Part shown: in pieces, positions 54,746-62,647 of the stretch
How positions within the stretch are numbered: the first letter of the stretch is position 1
How the letters are laid out: the number at the start of each line of letters is the position of its first letter
From: Cryptobacteroides sp934698975
GTDB lineage: Bacteria > Bacteroidota > Bacteroidia > Bacteroidales > UBA932
Assembly: GCA_934698975.1 (NCBI GenBank)
Contig: CAKUVR010000001.1
Location: forward strand, 186,001 to 250,000
DNA length: 64,000 nucleotides
Direction: 5' to 3'
Translations under genes and position numbers: made by a program
Notes under the pieces: model-generated
What the model saw: the letters and a program-made list of their open reading frames with translations, nothing else
Databases searched by the model: none
What the model was told of the DNA's origin: nothing

Positions 54746-54886
54746 TTATACCATACGATAGTGACTTCTGACTTTCTCAACCTTGTCAAAACGGACGCGC
54801 TTGTACGCCCTGACCTTAACAAGTCTGACGACCTCAACCCTGACGGAGGTCTCAATGCGGAGCTCAAGATAGATTCTCTTTTTCAT
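54746..54886 (-). CDS. possible small basic protein (46 aa)
   Basis: ATG at 54884-54886, stop at 54746-54748; too short for routine gene calls. The peptide begins MKKRIYLELRIETSVRVEVV and continues RLVKVRAYKRVRFDKVEKVRSHYRMV: highly basic, with alternating Val/Arg. It lies between rplU and the tRNA-Val gene, on the same strand as both. No family recognised. It may be a real short protein or chance. The remainder of this intergenic region contains the rplU promoter and the tRNA terminator. Confidence 0.35.
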   Translation of the reverse strand: MKKRIYLELRIETSVRVEVVRLVKVRAYKRVRFDKVEKVRSHYRMV

Positions 54887-54939
54887 TTATAAATATACCG
54901 CTGGATGTAAAAACTCCCCCAGAGCAATTACGCAATACG

Positions 54940-54974
54940 AAAAGACCTCTTCAGGAATCCTGAAGAGGTCTTTT
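54940..54974 (-). terminator. rho-independent terminator of tRNA-Val
   Basis: A 16-bp perfect stem (54940-54955 with 54959-54974), loop AAT, A/T runs at both feet; it begins immediately after the tRNA 3' end. Confidence 0.85.
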
Positions 54975-55052
54975 TGGTGGGAGCTGAGGGAGTCGAACCC
55001 CCGACCCTCTGCTTGTAAGGCAGACGCTCTGAACCAACTGAGCTAAGCTCCC
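54975..55052 (-). tRNA. tRNA-Val (anticodon UAC)
   Basis: Read on the minus strand: acceptor GGGAGC pairing with GCTCCC, D-arm TAGCTCAGTTGGT, anticodon arm CTGCC TTACAAG CAG with anticodon TAC, T-arm GGGGGTTCGACTCCC, discriminator A, and encoded CCA (complement of 54975-54977). Own promoter at 55088-55118. Confidence 0.97.
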
Positions 55053-55087
55053 GAATCGTTGTCCCGTTGTTCATCGTTCGGGTGATG

Positions 55088-55118
55088 CAAAGGTACTACT
55101 TTTTTTTATTACTGCAAA
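55088..55118 (-). promoter_or_regulatory. Bacteroidetes-type promoter of tRNA-Val
   Basis: On the minus strand TTTG (complement of 55115-55118), 19 bases, TACCTTTG (complement of 55088-55095): exact consensus, about 36 bases upstream of the tRNA. Confidence 0.75.
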
Positions 55119-55167
55119 CTTTTTTAACTTTTTTTTGAAATTTTATCGTTTTTTATGATTTCCGCCC

Positions 55168-56790
55168 TCACTTGACAATATCCTCCAACCTCACGGCCTG
55201 GAAGGTAATATGGGCCGCGCTTGACTCATACAAGATGCCAACAGTCTGAAAATCAATCATTGTCAGACAAGAATATCCCCATCCGTACCCTTCGTCGAGC
55301 AATAATTTGAAAGGCCAGGTCACACCGCCGTCCAAACTGGCCTTTATCGTGATGTCGCAGCGGCCGTCTGTGGTATCAGGATTCGAGAACAGCTGCAAAT
55401 CCTTTCCCAATGCGTTCTTCTCCGCCGGCACTGATATCAGGCTCGCCATGCAGACAGGCTCGCGCAAAGCTGTCCTGTGTGACACATGCTCAGCCCACGT
55501 CCGCCCCAAATCACGGGTAGTCATCACTGCGCGCGCCCCGCCACGGTTGTCCCGCATATTCAGCATCAGCACTCCAGGCTCGACCTCCGCAACCTGCGCC
55601 TCCGTCGTGTTCGAGCGTGCCGGGTTATGAATATGCCAGGTCTCGCCATGATCCTTGCTGTACATTATGCCCGCGTGCGGCATCCTGTCCTTGTCAATGA
55701 ACTGAATGGCGAACACCAATGTACCGTCCCGCATGGTGATTCCCCGGCCGGGGCCTTGCAGAAGGAAGCACCACGATGGATCCTTGACCTGTTTGGTGAC
55801 ATTGATCGGCTTGCTCCATGTGCGGCCGTCGTCATCACTGCGGACCAGCATAAGCTGAGGGGTCTCAATCGGTTCCATTCCAGGCATGGAGTTCGTCCAA
55901 GCCCTGCCGTTACCCATTCCATGAGTCCAGACTGCGATAACCCAGATGGTTCCTGTGTTCTCGTCCACAAGCACCGCAGGATCACCGACTCCGTTCTGAC
56001 CTGACGGAAGGCCTCCCGCATCCGCAAACGACATCGCCAAGCGCATCGGCTCCCAAGTCTGACCTTTGTCCGTACTGCGGCTCACCCCTATGTCAATGCG
56101 TTCCTGAAGGTCTACACTGCTGTTCCAGCGCACGTCATAAACTCCGATCAAGGTTCCGGAATTGGTCGTGACAAGTCCTGGAATACGATAGGCCATCGAA
56201 TGGTCATCTCCTGCGTGGCGAACTCCGTATCCGACCCTGCGGACGGCATCATGTGTGTCTCCGGCGAACGGAACCGCCTTTCCGTTTATCACGATATCGC
56301 TTACACACGCGCTCAGCTCCGTCAAAAGAGAAGCCTCCGGATTCATCCTGACGCTTACCCAATAGTAGTTAACCCCCTCTACCATCGGCTGACGGGAATG
56401 AAGAGTCACCTTGCGTCCGATCCTGTCGGTCTGCTCCTGCAGCACTGAATATGACGGATTGGCAGACCTGGTGTTCCACACGTTGTGGGAAGAGATATAT
56501 TCCACCGGACTGAAATTCACACCACTGCGCCGCGCCGCCTCTGTTCCCGAATAGAAAAGACGAAGTTCCGCGACAGATCTCAGATCCACGTTCTCCCCGA
56601 ACTCCACGGCAAGGGATTCAAGAACGTCACCGGAAACAGCGTCAGGAACACGGACCTGAAACAATATATTGTCAATCCGATCCACCAGAATCGGAATCTG
56701 AGGATTATACACGCGCAGCGAATCCGATGCCGAAAGCGCAAGAGGAGACAGCAGCATGGCCGCGGTCCAGAAGATTTTCAGAATATTCAT
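55168..56790 (-). CDS. exo-alpha-sialidase (GH33), secreted
   Basis: 540 residues from the ATG at 56788-56790, which gives a signal peptide (MNILKIFWTAAMLLSPLALSA). An N-terminal beta domain (about 25-165) precedes a six-bladed propeller with the Arg of YRIPGLVTT and five Asp boxes of the SxDxGxTW type (SRSTDKGQTW, RSDDDGRTW, YSKDHGETW, TTRDLGRTW, KASLDGGVTW). Releases terminal sialic acid from host glycans. It starts 43 bases after the alpha-2-macroglobulin gene and is probably cotranscribed. No sialic acid catabolic genes are in view. Confidence 0.93.
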   Translation of the reverse strand: MNILKIFWTAAMLLSPLALSASDSLRVYNPQIPILVDRIDNILFQVRVPDAVSGDVLESLAVEFGENVDLRSVAELRLFYSGTEAARRSGVNFSPVEYISSHNVWNTRSANPSYSVLQEQTDRIGRKVTLHSRQPMVEGVNYYWVSVRMNPEASLLTELSACVSDIVINGKAVPFAGDTHDAVRRVGYGVRHAGDDHSMAYRIPGLVTTNSGTLIGVYDVRWNSSVDLQERIDIGVSRSTDKGQTWEPMRLAMSFADAGGLPSGQNGVGDPAVLVDENTGTIWVIAVWTHGMGNGRAWTNSMPGMEPIETPQLMLVRSDDDGRTWSKPINVTKQVKDPSWCFLLQGPGRGITMRDGTLVFAIQFIDKDRMPHAGIMYSKDHGETWHIHNPARSNTTEAQVAEVEPGVLMLNMRDNRGGARAVMTTRDLGRTWAEHVSHRTALREPVCMASLISVPAEKNALGKDLQLFSNPDTTDGRCDITIKASLDGGVTWPFKLLLDEGYGWGYSCLTMIDFQTVGILYESSAAHITFQAVRLEDIVK

Positions 56791-56833
56791 AAACAGGAAA
56801 TCAACAATTGTCCATATTATAACACCAGCCGGC

Positions 56834-59800
56834 TTACCAATCAGTCCGCAAAGTTCCGCCGTACGCTGCATTCGCACGGTAGTGAGGCGCATAGAGAGAT
56901 TCTATCGTCACGGCTGGAGCGGTGAATATGCCTTCCTGAGTGGCATAGAATTCTTCTGACACTGTGGTCTTGTCCTCCGGATAGACATCAAACCAGTACT
57001 CTGTCCGGTCTGTCTTGACATCCCTGTAGCCTTGAGGGGTCACTGACCAGATTCCGTTCACGGCAAGAGGACGGAGCCACCAACCATAGGCTCCTGAAAG
57101 CTGGTTGACAGGACGGAAGGCGGCCTCGCGAGGTGCGGTCAGTTTCACGAAACTGCGGTTTTCCTGGCTCCAGATCCGATACTTGGCGGTGATCTTATCA
57201 CCGACGCTGACCTTCATTCCAGGGAATATCTCCAAGCGGCCAGACTTTCCGTCCTCACCCCTTACCTCTTTATAGTAATGCCGCTCGATGGAAAAGCCGT
57301 TGCCCGCCGCCTTGACTTTGGAGAAAGGTGTCGAATATGTCTTTGTGAGGCTAACGACCTTTGTGGCGAGAATTTCAGCCGGACCGGCCAGAACGGAGTT
57401 GAGGGCATCCACGAAGGCGGGATCCTCGTCCCATTTCTGAGTTTCTTTCTGAAGCATGAGCCAGAGACGGATGCCGTCGGCGATTTGTTTCGCGGTCGCT
57501 TCGGATGAGAAGGTCACTTCGACAAGTTCAGTGACCGAAGCAGCCCGTCGAAGGGCGGCAGAACCGACATATTCACTCGACAGCAAATCGCAAAGCATTG
57601 CGTGGGCATAAGCCTCGCTCTCAAGGAGCCCCCTGAACGGCATCACGGCGTTAGGATAGTACCATCCTCCGTCAGGATGCTTCACGGCATATTCAAGAAG
57701 CGACCGGACATCAGCTGCGATCGATTGGTTCATCCTTGCCCCTGCGGAGAACTTCAAGCCCCATGCGGAAGCCAGAGACAAACCGTCATCACAGGCGACA
57801 AGATTAGCCAATGTCTTGATCCTGCGCGCCTTGGCAAGAATCTGCCCGTTCAGTCCACGGCCATCTTTGGAGGAAGGAACAAGATAGCCCTTCACCGACT
57901 TCTTGAACTCCTTGAAATTACGGGCATATTCAGACTTGTCATTTTTGGTCGGCAAAGAGACATCGAACGGTACGGACGAATACAGCGAACGGATGTAGGC
58001 ATATTGTTCCATCGACAGCCATCCGCACCAGCGAGGGATCGCAGCTCCACGCAGGAACTGGTTGCGGTCCAACCACTTGACAGATTCAGCCAAATCAAAT
58101 CCGCCATAGTCAAGTCCGGCGTCACGCATCTTGGCGAGGCGCTCCAGCACGACCGCCGTCACAACCGGAGACGGGCGCATTCCCTCAAACCATCCGAAGC
58201 CACCGCCAGCGTTCAGGCAAGCCTTGATCTTCTCCACAAGAACCTCATCCGGCACCTCGGTCTTGACTTCAGAGCCAAGAGACGCGGCGACCTTGCGGAC
58301 GTACAACGCCTCGGTAAGTGACAGGACATCCTTGCCGTCAGGCTCGACCTTGGACGGAATCGCGTCCAGAATCATCTGACGAATGTCAATTTCCTTAACC
58401 TCAGCACCTTTGGAGGTCGTGCCCGTAAACTCAGACTCCAGCCGTTTGATCAGCGCGGCCTTGTCAGCTCCGGCAAGAAGCACAGCCGAATGGGACTCTG
58501 TCAAAGTCTGCTTTGTCTCATAGACAGGCAGACTGACAAAAAGACCATCTGAGAATGTCTTGGAATCATCGGCGAAAAGCACCTTCAAACCAAGCTCATC
58601 ATATTCCTTAGGATCGACATTGAAAGCGACTTCAACTGAACTGTCTGCCGGAACAGCCACCTTCTTCGACAATGAAGCGAACGGCTTCGTTCCCTCATAA
58701 CCCTTCGATGAATATGCCTGCAAGGCCGCGACGCCTGTCACATCCTTGTCGGAACCGTTTGACACTGTGGCGTGAAGCACAAACTTGTCACCTTTATAAA
58801 GATACTTAGGCTCCGCAACCGAAACCTTGACAGGAACCGTCACCACCATCTCTTTGCGGACACAAGCGTTGAGCATCCCCTGCGTGTGCGCCCAAACCTG
58901 CACGGCAAAAGTCGAAAGTTTGTCGGAGGTCCTGAATTTCATGAATATGTTCCCGTCGGCATCGGACCTCAGGAACGGCTCGAACGCCAAAGTCGATGAA
59001 AAATCAGAGCGTACCGGCACATCCTGCACATCCACATCATCCACAGCCTCTCTTTTAGCCATCATCATCGACGGGATTGCCTCCTCCTCAAGGACGAGTT
59101 CCTCCGCGCTATCCGCCATGGAATTCACTCTCGCGGCAGCGTTACTCCTGCCTAATCCACGGACCCGGACATTCCGACGTGACGCTCCGACGAGCATCTC
59201 GTCATCATAAGACATCCGGCCACGCACTCCTCCAGTGGAGCAGGAGATGAAGACATCCTCCGCTCCGGCCCAAGCCAGACGCACATTAGCCCAATCATTG
59301 GCCGAGATTACTTCGGAACTCTTGTCGAACACGGTCACGACAGCCTCGACGCCAGGGAGGGTCTTCAGCGTCAATGAATATTCCGTACCCGGCAAGGCCT
59401 TGTCTGTGAACGAAGTGAACGCCAGCGGCAGATCAAGAGTCTTGCGCTCACGCCTGAACTCCTGATTGAACAGACATCTGCGCCCGTCCCGGAAATAGAA
59501 AACCATCAGCCGGACTGCATCAGGATACTCTACCTTATAATTATATACGATTTCAGTCAAAGAACCAGATTCCCCCGCCTTGCCGTCAAGATGAATCATC
59601 TTATGCTCAAGCAACTGGCGTTTGTCACCGAACAGTTCCACGACGGCCCAAACAGGGCCTTCACCGACACCAAACTGTACCTTGATGTCCTCGCCGGTGT
59701 TCAAGATGCCGTCAGAGCAGTCGCCGACCAGTTTGAAGACGTTCTTGACCTTGGCGTCGAGCACGGTGGCCGAATCATCTACCCGAAGTATCATCAGCTT

Positions 59801-62332
59801 TGTCTGAGCCGTCACCTTGCGGCCGTCCTCCCTGACTATTTCCGCATTGACTTTAAGAATATACATTCCGGCAGCCGGAAGCGCGAGTTCCTCCGTCTTA
59901 CCGGACATTGTCTTGCCGGAAGCCAGTCTCTTTCCGGAATCATCCGATAATGAATATTTTACCTCAACCGGAGATTTAACCACATTGCCTCTCAAATCCT
60001 TGACTCGGAACGACACGACAGCCTTCTCTCCCGAAATCATGAAAGGAGTTCCAAGCCATGCTTCATCCGAAGGATTGATGTCACCCTTGGACGCGTTTGT
60101 CACATCAACCGCAAGGCTGAAATATTTCAGAGCTGAGACTACTCCGGAGAATTCCTTCGTCTCCCCAGTCGCGTCTGTGACCTTGACAGTCACACCAAAG
60201 AAGCCAAGGTCATCATCTCCATCAGTTCCGAAGCGTATCTTGAACGAGCCGTCCGCATCCAAATGCAGTTTACCCGAGGCGTAAGTCTTTCCATGTCTCT
60301 TAACTGAATATGACACCGACGCGGCGGACAGCGGGTGCCCGCTGAAGCTGGACACCTTGCCGGTCACCTCGACGGTGTCGCCGACGATGAAGAGCCTGTC
60401 GGTCTTGTCGAAGGCAAGGTCGTAGGTCGGGAGTATAAACTCGTCCACGACAATTCCTTTCGATGAACTCACTCCATCACCGGTGATCCTCACCTGGAAA
60501 TCGCCGTTCCTTCCGCCGGACGGAATGTCAAACGAGCCTGCCACAGAACCATATTCATTGGTTATCAAATCCTTGCTTCCGACCGCATTGCCTTCGGCAT
60601 TGACCAGTTCGGCCTTCACTTTCGCGCCCGCCTCGAAGGTGTGCAGACTCCTGCTCATGTCGCCCTTGTAGAGGATGGCCTTGAACTCCACCTTCTCCCC
60701 GGGATTGTAGGCAGACTTGTCCGTGAACATCTCGCAGAACGTCCCCGAATCTCCATCCTGATCCGATGAATAGACAGAATACCCGTAGATGTAGTGCTCA
60801 TCCGTTTTATGGAGGAACCCATCTTTGTCACGGTATGACGCTGTCAGATAACTTGCCGCACCGTCTTTCAGACTGTCCGCGATGGCTTCAGGCAGAGGAG
60901 TGAATCCGTCCTTGCAAAGAGTCACATCCTTCGCCAGGGCGACGGTCTTCCCGGAACGATGAAGCTCAAGGTCAACCTTTTCAACCGGCTCGCCGGTCAT
61001 GTAGTCAGCGACAAAGAAACGCATCTTCTCGACATCCTTGCGCACGGCGATGGAAAGGGTCTTCTTTGTCCATTTCGCCTTTGATGTCACCTTACCGTTC
61101 CTTGCCGTGAATATGTAGTCTCCGTCATCGCATTTAGGCAGGTCAATCTTCACCGTGTCCTGAACATAAAAACTCTTCTTCGGATTGTTCACCGTCTTGC
61201 GGATCAATGGCTTGGCATTTTTGGCATCCTTCACAAACTCCACGTCGGCCTTGGACAGATTGCGGAGCGCCAGAACCGCGGCACCCTTCTCGAATGATAT
61301 CCCAATCTCTTTTCTGTCGAGGGATTCCATCAACTGTTTGAAATCATTCACCTTCCCGGCGATTTCCTTGTCTATGCCTTTAGAATATGAGAGACGTCCC
61401 TTCTCGGCTTGGCTGCAAGCATTGTAAAGGGTTTTATAGGACGCTTCGATGGTTGGTGAGTTCGGTCGAACCATGGTTGGGGAGCTCGGTTCGGTGGCTT
61501 CGACAGGCTCAGCCACCGGAACCGCCGGTTCCTGAGCTTGCCGAAAGGCGGCGGACGACTCACTGATCCTGGACAAGCTGTCAAACTGGCCTCTGAGCAC
61601 AAGTGCCTTGCCGTACAGGGACATGGCACTTCCTGCATACTTATCCGAGAACGCACGGGCGGCAGCCATCCTCTCGGCGCGACCGTCATCATTGCTTTTA
61701 TAATCCTTATCCACCATGCGGCGGTACTCCAGATAAGCGGCCTTCGGGTAGGAATCACCGATATATTCACTCAGAAGCGACATCGCCTTTCCCGAGCGCC
61801 TGATGACGGCCAGAGACCAGAGAGCATATTCATAATCATCCTTGACCATTCCAGTCCAGAGGTCATCCAGCCCATCGTCGTAGAAAGCTCCGTTCCTTGC
61901 CGCCTGAAGGCGAGCCTTGTTGACAATGACGAAGTCAGTCAGCGAAGCCGGGCTTTCCTTGGACAGATTGTGGTGGAACGTCACTATCGGTTCGGCATAT
62001 TCATCCACCTCCTTGTCCAGCCACGCGCTGTACTCGTCCCTTTGCTTCCAGTCCCGATTGCCGGCGACCACAACTTTCTGGCTTGCGGCCGTGTAAAAAT
62101 CGTAGTGCAGACGCTCGGCCTTGGCTTTCGAGACAATGGTGTCCAACACGGCCATCATCTCCTTCGGGCGGTCTGCTTTATTGGCGGCAGTATATCTTTT
62201 CCAAAGGTCTGTCAGCACAAGGCCGTCCTTTGTTTGATCCTGACCTTTATCTTTACGGACAAACGCGGCCGTAGTCATCGCCGCAAGACAAAAAATCGCC
62301 ACCAAGGCGGAGGTTATCAGCATATTTTTCAT
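56834..62332 (-). CDS. alpha-2-macroglobulin-like lipid-anchored or secreted giant protein
   Basis: 1832 residues from the ATG at 62330-62332 (MKNMLITSALVAIFCLAAMTT). Repeated macroglobulin beta domains, including MG2-type DKSAYNPGEKVEFKAILYKGD, a bait-region-like low-complexity zone around SMADSAEELVLEEEAIPSMMM, the alpha-2-macroglobulin core (FLRSDADGNIFMKFRTSDKLSTF) and a helical thioester-domain-like region near the C-terminus. The thioester motif CxEQ is not seen, so it is of the thioester-less class. Bacterial homologues are periplasmic and thought to trap proteases. Three or more REP-derived segments interrupt it (AEPVEATEPSS; TELVEVTF; RQAQEPAVP). Confidence 0.88.
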   Translation of the reverse strand: MKNMLITSALVAIFCLAAMTTAAFVRKDKGQDQTKDGLVLTDLWKRYTAANKADRPKEMMAVLDTIVSKAKAERLHYDFYTAASQKVVVAGNRDWKQRDEYSAWLDKEVDEYAEPIVTFHHNLSKESPASLTDFVIVNKARLQAARNGAFYDDGLDDLWTGMVKDDYEYALWSLAVIRRSGKAMSLLSEYIGDSYPKAAYLEYRRMVDKDYKSNDDGRAERMAAARAFSDKYAGSAMSLYGKALVLRGQFDSLSRISESSAAFRQAQEPAVPVAEPVEATEPSSPTMVRPNSPTIEASYKTLYNACSQAEKGRLSYSKGIDKEIAGKVNDFKQLMESLDRKEIGISFEKGAAVLALRNLSKADVEFVKDAKNAKPLIRKTVNNPKKSFYVQDTVKIDLPKCDDGDYIFTARNGKVTSKAKWTKKTLSIAVRKDVEKMRFFVADYMTGEPVEKVDLELHRSGKTVALAKDVTLCKDGFTPLPEAIADSLKDGAASYLTASYRDKDGFLHKTDEHYIYGYSVYSSDQDGDSGTFCEMFTDKSAYNPGEKVEFKAILYKGDMSRSLHTFEAGAKVKAELVNAEGNAVGSKDLITNEYGSVAGSFDIPSGGRNGDFQVRITGDGVSSSKGIVVDEFILPTYDLAFDKTDRLFIVGDTVEVTGKVSSFSGHPLSAASVSYSVKRHGKTYASGKLHLDADGSFKIRFGTDGDDDLGFFGVTVKVTDATGETKEFSGVVSALKYFSLAVDVTNASKGDINPSDEAWLGTPFMISGEKAVVSFRVKDLRGNVVKSPVEVKYSLSDDSGKRLASGKTMSGKTEELALPAAGMYILKVNAEIVREDGRKVTAQTKLMILRVDDSATVLDAKVKNVFKLVGDCSDGILNTGEDIKVQFGVGEGPVWAVVELFGDKRQLLEHKMIHLDGKAGESGSLTEIVYNYKVEYPDAVRLMVFYFRDGRRCLFNQEFRRERKTLDLPLAFTSFTDKALPGTEYSLTLKTLPGVEAVVTVFDKSSEVISANDWANVRLAWAGAEDVFISCSTGGVRGRMSYDDEMLVGASRRNVRVRGLGRSNAAARVNSMADSAEELVLEEEAIPSMMMAKREAVDDVDVQDVPVRSDFSSTLAFEPFLRSDADGNIFMKFRTSDKLSTFAVQVWAHTQGMLNACVRKEMVVTVPVKVSVAEPKYLYKGDKFVLHATVSNGSDKDVTGVAALQAYSSKGYEGTKPFASLSKKVAVPADSSVEVAFNVDPKEYDELGLKVLFADDSKTFSDGLFVSLPVYETKQTLTESHSAVLLAGADKAALIKRLESEFTGTTSKGAEVKEIDIRQMILDAIPSKVEPDGKDVLSLTEALYVRKVAASLGSEVKTEVPDEVLVEKIKACLNAGGGFGWFEGMRPSPVVTAVVLERLAKMRDAGLDYGGFDLAESVKWLDRNQFLRGAAIPRWCGWLSMEQYAYIRSLYSSVPFDVSLPTKNDKSEYARNFKEFKKSVKGYLVPSSKDGRGLNGQILAKARRIKTLANLVACDDGLSLASAWGLKFSAGARMNQSIAADVRSLLEYAVKHPDGGWYYPNAVMPFRGLLESEAYAHAMLCDLLSSEYVGSAALRRAASVTELVEVTFSSEATAKQIADGIRLWLMLQKETQKWDEDPAFVDALNSVLAGPAEILATKVVSLTKTYSTPFSKVKAAGNGFSIERHYYKEVRGEDGKSGRLEIFPGMKVSVGDKITAKYRIWSQENRSFVKLTAPREAAFRPVNQLSGAYGWWLRPLAVNGIWSVTPQGYRDVKTDRTEYWFDVYPEDKTTVSEEFYATQEGIFTAPAVTIESLYAPHYRANAAYGGTLRTDW
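57512..57536. repeat. REP-like hairpin in the alpha-2-macroglobulin gene (C-terminal part)
   Basis: GGTCACT (57512-57518), TCGACAAGTTC, AGTGACC (57530-57536). Read in frame as TELVEVT. Confidence 0.85.
61448..61553. repeat. cluster of REP-like hairpins in the alpha-2-macroglobulin gene (N-terminal part)
   Basis: A perfect unit GGTGGCT / AGCCACC at 61493-61517 is preceded by degenerate units (61448-61491) and followed by a unit with CCGCC/GGCGG arms and CTGAGCTTGCCGAA core (61522-61553). All are translated and give a roughly 40-residue low-complexity stretch. Confidence 0.8.
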
Positions 62333-62647
62333 CACAAAAATGTTATTACTATGTATGGTAAAATCCCGACCTGCAAAAATCTTGCAAGGAGACTTGGCAT
62401 AATGTCGCTTCGATGGTTGGTGAGCCTGTCGAACCACGGTTGGTGAGCCTGTCGAACCACGGTTGGTGAGCCCTGCCGAACCACCGGCGCTTCGACAGGC
62501 TCAGCGACCGAAGATTTAGGCTCAGCGACCGAAGGGGCGAACCCTGTGGCGCGAGAGACAGGCTCAGCGACCGAACATTACTGGTCTCAGGGTCTGCGGT
62601 TACTGAGCTTGTCGAAGCATCGAAGTGACCCTAAACAACCACAAATC
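62333..62647. other. 315-bp gap rich in REP-like elements
   Basis: Between folC and the alpha-2-macroglobulin gene, both on the minus strand. From 62411 to about 62640 it is almost entirely REP-like units. No gene seen; the open frame over 62333-62437 is repeat-encoded (RQAHQP). Confidence 0.7.
62411..62640. repeat. dense array of REP-like units
   Basis: Two head-to-tail units of ACGGTTGGT, GAGCCTGTCGA, ACC and a third variant (62411-62480); then inverted and truncated copies (GGCTCAGCGACCGAA at 62492-62510, 62519-62532, 62561-62575) and a last unit with GTTACT, GAGCTTGTCGA, AGC (62600-62620). Confidence 0.8.

Noticed and set aside
56834..62332. Thioester-containing alpha-2-macroglobulin
   Set aside because: No CxEQ-type motif could be found in the translated sequence.
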